17,559 bases of DNA from DASQPE01 sp041491545 (GTDB lineage Bacteria > Gemmatimonadota > Gemmatimonadetes > Gemmatimonadales > GWC2-71-9). The notes beneath the pieces are model-generated. The model ran no database searches. It was not told the DNA's origin and saw only the letters and a list, made by a program, of their open reading frames with translations. Both the position numbers and the translations under genes were made by a program. This document shows, in pieces, positions 1 through 7,506 of the stretch. Where the stretch lies: positions 1 through 17,559 of the forward strand of contig JBGPVE010000036.1 in assembly GCA_041491545.1 (NCBI GenBank). The letters run 5' to 3'. The first letter of the stretch is position 1, and the number at the start of each line of letters is the position of its first letter.

Positions 1-155
1 CCGGCGCGCTATATAGTACCGAAGCCCGCCTAGCGCGCTGTTGACGGTCGCCTCGACGATCGCCGTATCCCACCTCTCCCGACAATCCGCTCACTCGCCG
101 CGCCCCCCGGGGCGCCGCCATTGCTTTCCACCCCGCCATCACAAGGGGGACGCCT

Positions 156-1441
156 ATGCGTTGTTTCCTGCTGGGCGTCGGTCTGCTGGTCCTCGCGGGC
201 TGCAGCGACGCCGCCAACGTCAACTCCCCGGAGCGTACCGACGATCCTTCTACCGATCCGTCCACCGTGGACCCGACTGCCACCCTCAGACCACTCGACC
301 GGGCACGCGCCGCCCTCTCGGGTGGCGCCACGACGGTCTTCGACGCGACCAGCACCGCCTTCTCGCAGCCCGCACCCAACCTTACCGGGGAGGATGTAGG
401 CCGGCACCGTTCAACTCGCTGCTCTTCCGCGCGAGCGTCCCCGGCGTCGGGCCGCATGGCGGCCCGCTCGCGGCACGTGGGTTCGGAACCCAACTCCAAC
501 TGCGCGCGATCGCCGGCTATCAGCCCGAGGTCCAGGCCGCGGTGCAGTATGCGGAATCGGTGGGCACCTTCGCCGACCGTTCCACGTTTCAGCTGCGGGT
601 CCCGCGTTACTCCTTCAGCAACAGCTACCTGCCGCTGCCGGGTGGGCTGCTCGTCTCGCCCCGCGCTGCCCCCGCCGTCTTCGGGCTCGGCCTGCTCGAG
701 GCCGTCCCCGAGGGGGTCCTCCATGCGCTCTCCGACGAGAACGACCGCAACCGCGACGGGATCTCCGGGCGCCTCAATTACGTCTGGGACGAGGCGCGCG
801 GCCGTCCCGCGGTGGGGCGCTTTGGGTGGAAGGCCAATGCGCCCAATCTGACGCAGCAGTCGGCCGGTGCGTTCAACGGCGACATGGGAATCACCTCGTC
901 GCTCTTCCCGGCGGAATCCTGCGAGGGCGATCGCCCCGGCTGCGAGCGCCACGCGCCTGAGGTGGCGGACCAACCCGTACAGAACGTGGCATTCTACACT
1001 CGCACGCTCGGCGTGCCCGCCCGGCGCAATCTGGACGATCCCAAGGCTCGCGAGGGCGAGCTGTTGTTCCTCCGCGCGGGCTGCGGCAGTTGCCACTTCC
1101 CCACGCTGCCCACCGGATCTCTCCCCGGCGTGTCCGAGGTATCGAACCAATTGATCCATCCGTACACCGATCTCCTGTTGCACGACATGGGGCCCGCCTT
1201 GGCCGATGGCCGCCCGGATTTTCGGGCATCGGGCAGCGAGTGGCGCACGCCGCCGCTCTGGGGTATCGGGCTGGTGCAGGTCGTGAACGGTCACACCAAC
1301 TTTCTGCACGACGGCCGGGCGCGCTCGCTGCTCGAGGCCGTGCTCTGGCACGGCGGCGAGGCCGAACGGGCGCGTGAGGCGGTCCGCCGCTTCTCCCCCG
1401 ATCAGCGCACGGCACTGATCGCGTTTCTCCAGTCGCTTTGA
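156..1441 (+). pseudogene. Di-heme oxidoreductase (DUF1111 / thiol oxidoreductase-like) lipoprotein, frameshifted with internal deletion
   Basis: The family comprises periplasmic or cell-surface c-type cytochromes with two CxxCH hemes, related to MauG/CcpA-type peroxidases. The start at 156 is supported by a GGGGGA ribosome site six bases upstream. The N-terminus has a lipobox, LVLAGC, with Cys at residue 16. The first frame then gives the family N-terminal block (LSGGATTVFD, then NLTGED) up to about base 398. From about 398 the family sequence continues only in another frame (PFNSLLFRASVPGVGPHGG) and runs cleanly to the TGA at 1439-1441. That part holds the second heme motif CGSCH at 1082-1096 and the typical C-terminal segment TPPLWGIG...FLHDGRA. 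The block that normally joins the two parts, with the first CxxCH, is absent. I estimate about 40-60 codons are missing, from general knowledge of the family. As read, the product would be truncated or nonfunctional. A sequencing or assembly error is the alternative. Confidence 0.85.
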
Positions 1442-1452
1442 CTCAACACAGC

Positions 1453-1487
1453 CAGCCCCGCCGGGCGTCAATTGCCCGGTGGGGCTG
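1453..1487 (+). terminator. Hairpin downstream of the oxidoreductase gene
   Basis: Two 14-base arms (1453-1466 and 1474-1487) pair at 13 positions, plus one G-T wobble, around a 7-base loop. The stem begins 12 bases after the TGA at 1441. The bases after it (TGCTGCCCGTCT) are not a real T-run, so this is a strong stem without a canonical U-tract. It could act as a terminator or as a 3' end stabiliser. Confidence 0.5.
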
Positions 1488-1639
1488 TGCTGCCCGTCTG
1501 AGTCTCCATCGAATGGCCGAGCGGCAGGCACTAGCCTTGCACAGTCTCCCCCGGATATCGCCGTCTGACCCTTGAATCGCTGCTGAACCCTCACTCCGGG
1601 TTGCATTGTGCCCGGGTGTGGCGCATCAGTTGAGGCCCC

Positions 1640-3631
1640 ATGTGCGGCATCGCCGGATACGTACTGTGCGGTAAGATTGCCCACCCTCGCACCGTCGAGG
1701 CGCTGCTGGATCCAATCCGGCCGCGCGGGCCGGATGACGAGGGCGTTTGTCTGGTCAACCGCGACGGGACCCGCGCCGTCTACGCGACCGATCGGACCAT
1801 CCCGGCGCTTCGCGCCGACCGGCCCCATCTCAGGGCGCCGGGGGCCGTGATTTCCCACGACGTTGCCCTCATTCACACCCGCTATTCAATCATCGATCGG
1901 TCGTCCGCCGGGCATCAGCCGTTCCTGAGTCGGGACGCCACGATCGCGGCCATATTCAACGGCGAGATCTACAACTACCTCGAGCTGCGCCGCGAGCTCG
2001 AGGGCGAGGGCGTCCGCTTCCGTACCGCGAGCGACACCGAGGTGTTGGTCGAGGGGTATCGGTGCTGGGGTGACCGAATCTGGGGAAGAATGAACGGCTT
2101 CTGGGCCGTCGCGCTGTACGATCGCCAGACGGCGATGGTCGTGCTTGCCCGCGATCGGCTGGGTGTGGCGCCGCTCTACTACCGGGAGACGCCGGCGGGC
2201 CTCTTTTTCGCCAGCTCCATCCGCGCGTTGGTGGATATCGAGCCCTCCGCCGTCGCGGTCGATACCGATCGCCTGGTGGGCTTCATCGAGGCCGGACTCA
2301 AGGACCTCGACGACGGCACGATGTACCGGGACATTCGGAGCCTTCCGGCCGCCACGATCTTCCGGCTGCCGCGCACGGCAGTCTCACTGGCCCTGGCACG
2401 CACGACCCGCTACTGGCAGCTCCCGGCGGGCCGGCTTTCAGTGCGCGACCTCTCGTTCGACGAGGCGGTGGAGCGGTACCGTTCCATCTTCTTCGACGCC
2501 GTGAGCATCCGGCTCCGGGCGGATGTGAAGGTGGCCTACGAGCTGAGCGGCGGATTGGACAGTTCGTCCATCGTGGCGGTGGCCGCCCAGCTCCGAAGCA
2601 ATGCGGTGACGACCTACACTATCAAAGTTCCGGAGCACGATGAGGAGCCCTACGCCCGAACGATTCTCGAGCGGTATCCGGTCGACTACCGGGTGCTCCA
2701 CGAGCTGGAGGATACCTTTCGGGAAGAGGAGGCGGAGTTCGACGCCGTCATGCAGGAGCCGTATCACTCGCCCAACATCTACACCCAGTACCAGATGCGC
2801 CGCGCGATCAAGGCCGAGGGCGTGGGTGTGGTGCTCTCGGGCGCGGGAGGCGATGAGGTGCTCGCGGGCTACGAGTCCCAGTTCTGGCCTCGCGCCGCCG
2901 GGGAGCTCCGCGCGGCGGGGCTCGGCAGGTGGGTCGACGATTACGATCGCGGACGCGGCACGTACCAGTCGCCCACCTTGCACGGAACGCTCTGGGGCAT
3001 GTACTGGGGCACGCGCCGTCAGGCGATCGACGTGATCAAGATGCTCTCGGATCTGCAGGGCAAGGGTGGCCGGTCGGCGCTGACCGACCGGACGGCCCAG
3101 GAGTATCAGGCGCTCTATCCCAAGCTCGCCTTCGATCAGCAGCGGCGCTATCACCTGCAGGTGGCGATGCTGCCGTATTATCTCCGGAGCAACGACCACT
3201 TCACGATGGCCATTCCGATGGAGCAGCGTTTTCCGTTTCTCGACTATCGAATGGTCGAGTTCGGGTTGCAACTCCCGATCCAATATCTGTTCCGCGACGG
3301 CTGGACCAAGTACATCCTGCGCAAGGCGATGGAGCCGCATCTGCCGGCCGCGATCGTGTGGCGCCGGCAGAAGATGGGGTTCCCCTTCGCCTACGAGCGG
3401 TTCCTCGATCGCCACCGGTTCGATTTCGAGCCCGAGCTGGAGCGGCTTGCCACCTCGGGCCTTCCGGTGCATCGGTTCGGCCGCTACCAGGATCTGATCG
3501 CCAAGGATCCAATGAAGCTCTGGCGGATGTGCTCGAGCGCGCTCTGGCTTGCGGGCGTGGGACGAAGCGGCGTTGCGCTGGGCAAGAGCATCCGAGTCCC
3601 CTACCTATCGCAGTCGTTCGCTATGCGGTAA
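1640..3631 (+). CDS. asnB: Asparagine synthase (glutamine-hydrolysing), AsnB type
   Basis: The enzyme makes asparagine from aspartate, ATP and glutamine, or amidates a related acid, in the cytoplasm. The product is 663 residues, usual for the long bacterial form. The N-terminal glutamine amidotransferase domain (about 1-240) starts directly with the nucleophile in MCGIAGY (Cys2), so the start is fixed; RPRGPDDEG (28-36), NGEIYN (107-112) and SDTEVL (131-136) are also present. The synthetase domain has the ATP pyrophosphatase loop SGGLDSSS (303-310) and SGAGGDE (400-406). A weak GAGG lies five bases before the ATG. The gene stands alone: 198 bases separate it from the broken cytochrome gene and 134 from the next gene, with possible terminators on both sides. 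Members of this family also amidate cell-surface sugars or peptides. No such partners are adjacent, so plain asparagine synthesis is the simplest reading. Confidence 0.93.
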   Translation: MCGIAGYVLCGKIAHPRTVEALLDPIRPRGPDDEGVCLVNRDGTRAVYATDRTIPALRADRPHLRAPGAVISHDVALIHTRYSIIDRSSAGHQPFLSRDATIAAIFNGEIYNYLELRRELEGEGVRFRTASDTEVLVEGYRCWGDRIWGRMNGFWAVALYDRQTAMVVLARDRLGVAPLYYRETPAGLFFASSIRALVDIEPSAVAVDTDRLVGFIEAGLKDLDDGTMYRDIRSLPAATIFRLPRTAVSLALARTTRYWQLPAGRLSVRDLSFDEAVERYRSIFFDAVSIRLRADVKVAYELSGGLDSSSIVAVAAQLRSNAVTTYTIKVPEHDEEPYARTILERYPVDYRVLHELEDTFREEEAEFDAVMQEPYHSPNIYTQYQMRRAIKAEGVGVVLSGAGGDEVLAGYESQFWPRAAGELRAAGLGRWVDDYDRGRGTYQSPTLHGTLWGMYWGTRRQAIDVIKMLSDLQGKGGRSALTDRTAQEYQALYPKLAFDQQRRYHLQVAMLPYYLRSNDHFTMAIPMEQRFPFLDYRMVEFGLQLPIQYLFRDGWTKYILRKAMEPHLPAAIVWRRQKMGFPFAYERFLDRHRFDFEPELERLATSGLPVHRFGRYQDLIAKDPMKLWRMCSSALWLAGVGRSGVALGKSIRVPYLSQSFAMR

Positions 3632-3644
3632 CGATGCCCGGGTA

Positions 3645-3669
3645 CCGGTCGCCGCTGCCCCGCGACCGG
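3645..3669 (+). terminator. Possible terminator hairpin after asnB
   Basis: A perfect 8-base inverted repeat, CCGGTCGC (3645-3652) and GCGACCGG (3662-3669), with a 9-base loop, begins 13 bases after the asnB stop. The following bases CTCTTGCTGTC are only weakly T-rich. The position fits termination before the next gene, but in DNA this GC-rich a chance hairpin is possible. Confidence 0.4.
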
Positions 3670-3765
3670 CTCTTGCTGTCCGGCGGCCGCCGAGAGACAT
3701 TCTCCCCAAGCCCCCTCGAGTCAGGTACACTCGGTGGGGCTGTCTTTCTCTGTGGGGAGCGACCG

Positions 3766-4635
3766 ATGCGATGGATGCCCGGTGGACCAAGCTCGAATCT
3801 CGAGGACCGGCGCGGGGAGCCCGGCGGCGGCGGTGGGGGCGGTGGCCTGCGCTTGGGGTTGGGCGGCATGGTGGTCCTGCTCGTCCTGAGCGTCGTCTTT
3901 CGGCAGGACTTCTTCAGCCTCCTCAGCGGAGCGGGTGGGGCCGGTGGGCCTGGCGCCCCTTCGGCGCCGGTCACCGTCACCGCCTCCGCCGAAGAGCAGC
4001 AACTGGTCCAATTCGTCTCCTTCGTGCTCGACGACGTGCAGAGTACCTGGACCAAGCTGCTTCCTTCGATGGGCACTTCGTATCGCGACGCCAAGCTGGT
4101 GCTCTTTCGCGACGCGACGGAGACGTCTTGCGGAGTGGGTGCGACCGCGACCGGCCCGTTCTACTGCTCCGGCGACGAGAAGGTCTACATCGACCTCGGC
4201 TTCTACGACGAGCTGCGCCGGCGCTTCGGCGCGCCGGGGGATTTCGCGCAGGCGTACGTGCTCGCCCACGAGATCGGCCACCACGTGCAGAAACTGCTCG
4301 GCACCGATGCCGAGGTGCGGCGGATCCAGCGGGCGCGGCCGGGGCTCGCCAACGACTATTCCGTTCGTCTCGAGCTGCAGGCCGACTGTTACGCGGGTGT
4401 GTGGGCGTACTCCACGGCGCAACGTGACATTCTCGAGAAGGGGGACGTGGAGGAGGGCTTGACCGCCGCCGCGGCCGTGGGGGACGACCGCATCCAGCGG
4501 ATGGCCGCCGGCCGGGTCAATCCCGACGCCTTCACCCACGGGACGTCGGCTCAGCGGGCGGAGTGGTTCAACCGCGGCTACACGACCGGCCGACCCGACG
4601 TCTGCGACACCTTCTCGGCCTCGGCGCGTCGCTAG
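3766..4635 (+). CDS. ypfJ: Neutral zinc metallopeptidase, YpfJ / KPN_02809 family
   Basis: The product is a membrane-anchored protein of 289 residues with a zinc-protease core. The start at 3766 is chosen because a GGGGAG site lies six bases upstream and because this start gives the characteristic N-terminus: a short polar segment with NLEDRRG, a glycine run (20-27), then one hydrophobic span (about 29-46). The frame stays open far upstream into asnB, but that part is not family-like. The catalytic motif HEIGHH is at 168-173, and the downstream glutamate is in RLELQADCYAGVW (Glu204), the usual third zinc-ligand region of this family. The C-terminal block with FTHGTSAQR (256-264) is also standard. 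Physiological substrates of this family are not established. The next gene starts only three bases after the stop, so they are probably cotranscribed. Confidence 0.9.
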   Translation: MRWMPGGPSSNLEDRRGEPGGGGGGGGLRLGLGGMVVLLVLSVVFRQDFFSLLSGAGGAGGPGAPSAPVTVTASAEEQQLVQFVSFVLDDVQSTWTKLLPSMGTSYRDAKLVLFRDATETSCGVGATATGPFYCSGDEKVYIDLGFYDELRRRFGAPGDFAQAYVLAHEIGHHVQKLLGTDAEVRRIQRARPGLANDYSVRLELQADCYAGVWAYSTAQRDILEKGDVEEGLTAAAAVGDDRIQRMAAGRVNPDAFTHGTSAQRAEWFNRGYTTGRPDVCDTFSASARR

Positions 4636-4638
4636 CGC

Positions 4639-5745
4639 GTGGCTTCGTTGCCGCTGACGGGCGTGCGCGTGCTGGACTTCACCCGCGTCCTCGCCGGGCC
4701 GCTCTGCACGATGATGCTCGGCGATCTCGGCGCGGACGTGATCAAGGTGGAGCGGCCCGGCACGGGGGACGAGACCCGGGGCTGGGGGCCGCCGTTCGCC
4801 CCGGACGGCGCGAGCGCCTACTTCCGATCGGTCAACCGGAACAAGCGGAGCATCGCGGTCGATCTCGATGTGGTTGAGGATCGCCGGCTGTTGGAGACGC
4901 TGCTGGGTGAGGCGGATGTCGCGGTCGACAACTTCCGGCCCGGTACGTTGGAGCGTCGCGGGCTGCATCCGGCGGCGTTGCTCGAGCGCCATCCTCGGCT
5001 CATCTGGTGTACGGTGAGCGGCTTTGCCGATGGCGACCGCCCGGGCTACGACTTCGTGGTGCAAGCCGAGTGTGGCTGGATGGCCATCACCGGTGAGCCC
5101 GGCGGTGCTCCGATGAAGATCGGAGTGGCGCTCGCCGACGTGATCGCCGGCAAGGATGCCGCGGCCGCGATTCTGGCGGCGCTGGTGCAGCGGGCCCATG
5201 CTCCCGCATCCCTTCCGGTCCAGGCCCGTCGGCTTGGCATTTCCCTGGCACACAGCGCCACGGCGGCCTTGGTCAACGTGGCGCAGAACGCGCTCGTCAC
5301 CGGCGCCGAGCCGGCTCGATGGGGAAACGCCCATCCGAATCTGGTGCCCTATCAGCTGTTCGACACGGCCGACCAACCGATCGCCATCGCGGTCGGAAGC
5401 GATCCCCAGTGGCTGGCGTGCGCCCACGCGCTCGGTCTTGCTGAGCTGGCGGGCGACGCCGGTCTGGCGACCAATGCCGGACGCCTGGCCGCGAGAGGGC
5501 GCATCGCGGAAGCCCTGAACCGGCGACTCAAAACGGGCCCCGCGCGCCAGTGGCTCGACCGGCTTGCTGCCGCCGCCGTTCCCTGCGGCCGGGTCCGGAG
5601 CGTTCTGGAAGCGTTGGCCGACGTGACTGCGTCGGCCGTCTCAGGCGTGGCGCCACAAGGTCCCGGTACGGTGCGGTTGCCGCCGCCCGCGCTGGACGAG
5701 CATGGCCCGGCGATTCGGCGCGACGGATGGCGGGCATTCGGCTAG
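4639..5745 (+). CDS. CaiB/BaiF (class III) CoA-transferase
   Basis: This family moves CoA between carboxylic acids, as in formyl-, crotonobetainyl- or succinyl-CoA transferases. The product is 368 residues, slightly shorter than the usual 380-400. The GTG at 4639 is the only reasonable start: family homology begins at once with LTGVRVLDFTRVLAGP (6-21), and the codon sits three bases after the previous stop, so translational coupling is likely. Other family blocks are LGDLGADVIKVE (27-38), NRNKRSIAVDL (67-77) and DNFRPGTLER (97-106). The catalytic aspartate is expected at Asp167 in VALADVIAGKD, matching Asp169 of formyl-CoA transferase by context. The substrate cannot be told from sequence alone, and no companion acyl-CoA enzyme is nearby. 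The link to its metallopeptidase and PPK2 neighbours is spacing only. Confidence 0.9.
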   Translation: MASLPLTGVRVLDFTRVLAGPLCTMMLGDLGADVIKVERPGTGDETRGWGPPFAPDGASAYFRSVNRNKRSIAVDLDVVEDRRLLETLLGEADVAVDNFRPGTLERRGLHPAALLERHPRLIWCTVSGFADGDRPGYDFVVQAECGWMAITGEPGGAPMKIGVALADVIAGKDAAAAILAALVQRAHAPASLPVQARRLGISLAHSATAALVNVAQNALVTGAEPARWGNAHPNLVPYQLFDTADQPIAIAVGSDPQWLACAHALGLAELAGDAGLATNAGRLAARGRIAEALNRRLKTGPARQWLDRLAAAAVPCGRVRSVLEALADVTASAVSGVAPQGPGTVRLPPPALDEHGPAIRRDGWRAFG

Positions 5746-5766
5746 CACTTCACAGGGAGTCTGCCA

Positions 5767-6645
5767 ATGGACGTGGAAGAGCTCATCAAGCCGTTCCGCA
5801 TCACCGACGGCAGCCGTTTCCGGCTCACGGACATCGATCCCGACGATACCCGCGGATCGAAGCTCAAGGATCAGTCCGACGAGCTGCTGGCGCAGGAAGT
5901 TCAGCAGCTGAGCAAGCTGCAGGACATGCTGTACGCGCAGGACCGCTGGTCGGTGCTCCTGATCTTTCAGGCGATGGATGCGGCGGGGAAGGACGGCGTG
6001 ATCAAGCACGTCATGTCGGGGGTGAACCCGCAGGGCTGCCAGGTCGTTTCGTTCAAGGTGCCGTCGGACGAGGAGCTGGACCACGACTACATGTGGCGTG
6101 CGCTCCGCCAACTGCCCGAGCGGGGCCGCATCGGGATCTTCAATCGCTCGTACTACGAGGAGGCGCTCGTCGTTCGCGTGCACCCCGGGATCCTCGCCAA
6201 GCAGAAGCTGCCGCGGAAGCTCGTGACCGACGACATCTGGAAGGAACGCTTCGAGGACATGAAGGCCGCGGAGCGATACCTGAGCCGCAACGGCACAGTC
6301 ATCCGGAAGTTCTTCCTGCACGTCTCCAAGAAGGAACAGAAGAAGCGCTTCCTCGCCCGCATGGACGACCCCGAGAAGAACTGGAAGTTCTCGGCCGGCG
6401 ACGTGAGCGAGCGGCAGCGGTGGGACGATTACATGGCGGCATACGAGGACGTGATCCGCAACACCAGCGCGCCGCATGCGCCCTGGTTCGCGGTGCCCTC
6501 CGACAAGAAATGGTTCTCCCGTCTCGTGGTAGCAGCTGCGGTGATCGACGCGCTTCAGGGTCTCGATTTGCACTATCCAGAGATCGACGAGCCGCAGCGC
6601 AAGGAGCTTGCGCAGGCGCGCGAGGTGCTCATGCACGAGCCATGA
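5767..6645 (+). CDS. ppk2: Polyphosphate kinase 2 (PPK2), likely class III polyphosphate:nucleotide phosphotransferase
   Basis: The enzyme transfers phosphate from polyphosphate to AMP and/or ADP, letting the cell regenerate ATP from stored polyphosphate. The product is 292 residues, the normal length. Walker A is AMDAAGKDG (69-77) and the Walker B region is GIFNRSYYEE (123-132). FKVPSDEELDHDYMWR (96-111) and the C-terminal APWFAVPSDKKWF (238-250) are typical. The overall pattern resembles class III enzymes such as the Meiothermus one; class assignment is by resemblance and less certain than the family. The start at 5767 has a GGGAG site seven bases upstream. The gene follows the CoA-transferase stop by 21 bases, so it probably ends a three-gene transcript. 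It faces the lipoprotein gene, with stops 20 bases apart and no distinct terminator between them. Confidence 0.93.
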   Translation: MDVEELIKPFRITDGSRFRLTDIDPDDTRGSKLKDQSDELLAQEVQQLSKLQDMLYAQDRWSVLLIFQAMDAAGKDGVIKHVMSGVNPQGCQVVSFKVPSDEELDHDYMWRALRQLPERGRIGIFNRSYYEEALVVRVHPGILAKQKLPRKLVTDDIWKERFEDMKAAERYLSRNGTVIRKFFLHVSKKEQKKRFLARMDDPEKNWKFSAGDVSERQRWDDYMAAYEDVIRNTSAPHAPWFAVPSDKKWFSRLVVAAAVIDALQGLDLHYPEIDEPQRKELAQAREVLMHEP

Positions 6646-6665
6646 GCGCCTCGCGCGCGCTGCGG

Positions 6666-7145
6666 TCAGGACTTCTTGACCTCGAACTCCTGGACTCCCA
6701 CCGACTTGCCATCCAGAAAGATCTCGACCTTGTACTGGCCTGCCGGCCAGGCAGACCGCTTGGAGATGTGGAACTCGGTGTTGGCCGAGCCCGTCGGCGC
6801 GATGGTCTCCGTGGTGGAGTCGACCAGTTGGCCGGTCTGAAAGGTCCACTTGGCGGTGAGATTGGCGCTGGCGGCGGTCCCGGTCGTGGCAACCGACGCG
6901 TAGATCGTGTCGCGCGGTCCGAAGGTGGTCGTCGAGGTGGCGACGGCCTTGTCGGCGTCAACCTGCTTGCCGAGCTTGATCGTCGCGACGTTCACCGGCT
7001 GAACCGGCGGCGCAGCCTGAGGCGCCGGAGCCGGAGCGGCCGCCTCGGGTGATGCCGCCGGGGCTTCCTTCTTCTTGCAGCCGGCGACCAGGAGCGTCGC
7101 CGCGGCGACGAGCGCGGCGCGATTCAGCGTCAGGGTCCATTGCAT
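6666..7145 (-). CDS. Small hypothetical lipoprotein
   Basis: The product is 159 residues. It opens with a lipoprotein signal peptide (hydrophobic 8-20, lipobox LVAGC, Cys23). A charged KKK and an Ala/Pro-rich linker (about 24-50) follow, typical of tethers for envelope lipoproteins. The remaining ~105 residues look like a small beta domain ending in WPAGQYKVEIFLDGKSVG. That ending recurs in unannotated bacterial lipoproteins and reads like an Ig-like or stress-associated fold; this is only an impression. A GAGGA site lies eight bases before the ATG. The upstream LysM gene ends 18 bases away, so the two are probably cotranscribed and both envelope- or ligand-related. Function unknown. Confidence 0.8.
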   Translation of the reverse strand: MQWTLTLNRAALVAAATLLVAGCKKKEAPAASPEAAAPAPAPQAAPPVQPVNVATIKLGKQVDADKAVATSTTTFGPRDTIYASVATTGTAASANLTAKWTFQTGQLVDSTTETIAPTGSANTEFHISKRSAWPAGQYKVEIFLDGKSVGVQEFEVKKS

Positions 7146-7163
7146 CGGGGATTTCCTCGGTCG

Positions 7164-7403
7164 TCAAGCTGCGGGAATCTTGAGGACCTGGCCCGGACGG
7201 ATCAGGTCGGGATTCTTGATGATGTCTTGGTTGGCTTCGTAGATCCGCCTCCAGGCATTCGCGTTGCCATACATTTCTTTCGCGATCTTGGAGAGGTTGT
7301 CGCCCTTCTGCACGGTATAGGTGCGCGCCGGGGCGGGCGCTGTGGAGGAGCTTCCGCCTTCGACGTCGGAGAAGTCGGGCTGGGGGTCGTCTGGCGTCGT
7401 CAT
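7164..7403 (-). CDS. LysM-only small protein, Kbp/YgaU-like
   Basis: The product is 79 residues. A short acidic, Ser/Ala/Pro-rich N-terminus (1-27) precedes one complete LysM domain (28-77), with YTVQKGDNLSKIAKEMYG at 29-46 and IRPGQVLKIP at 68-77. The start is supported by GGAAGG four bases before the ATG. There is no signal peptide, so the protein should stay in the cytoplasm unless exported another way. The domain resembles, from memory, the C-terminal LysM half of Escherichia coli Kbp (YgaU), a cytoplasmic potassium-binding BON-LysM protein. The BON half is absent here. LysM domains more often bind peptidoglycan, which is the alternative role. It precedes the small lipoprotein with an 18-base gap. 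Confidence 0.9.
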   Translation of the reverse strand: MTTPDDPQPDFSDVEGGSSSTAPAPARTYTVQKGDNLSKIAKEMYGNANAWRRIYEANQDIIKNPDLIRPGQVLKIPAA

Positions 7404-7434
7404 GATACCTTCCGCGATGGGGAGCCATGGCTCG

Positions 7435-7451
7435 TAGCGGCCAAGCCGCTA
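7435..7451 (-). terminator. Perfect 7-bp hairpin between the sensor kinase and the LysM gene
   Basis: The + strand reads TAGCGGC, CAA, GCCGCTA, a perfect 7-base stem with a 3-base loop. It lies 56 bases past the kinase stop and 31 bases before the LysM start, both genes reading leftward. There is no T-run, so termination is uncertain; it may instead be a structured leader of the LysM transcript. Confidence 0.35.
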
Positions 7452-7506
7452 AGATATGGCCCGGCGACGCGGTTCGCCACGCGTGCCCGCGGTGAAGCGG
7501 CGGCGG

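Noticed and set aside
4..38. GCGCGCT/AGCGCGC 7-base inverted repeat near the left edge
   Set aside because: The loop is 21 bases and the arms are simple GC alternation, common by chance at this base composition; no gene context on the left to judge it.
380..410. Programmed frameshift in the oxidoreductase gene
   Set aside because: No slippery run is present, and shifting would still leave out the first heme motif, so a deletion explains the data better.
2929..3765. Upstream extension of the metallopeptidase frame into asnB
   Set aside because: The asnB frame is clearly the coding one there, and the peptidase has a good ribosome site and a typical N-terminus at 3766.
3826..3849. Glycine-codon run in the metallopeptidase as a possible frame error site
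   Set aside because: The frame before and after is consistent with the family, which often has a Gly-rich linker at this place.
3721..5427. A 568-codon open frame on the - strand opposite the metallopeptidase and CoA-transferase
   Set aside because: Composition is His/Arg/Gly-rich and no domain is recognisable; both + strand genes are full and well conserved, so this is a high-GC antisense shadow.
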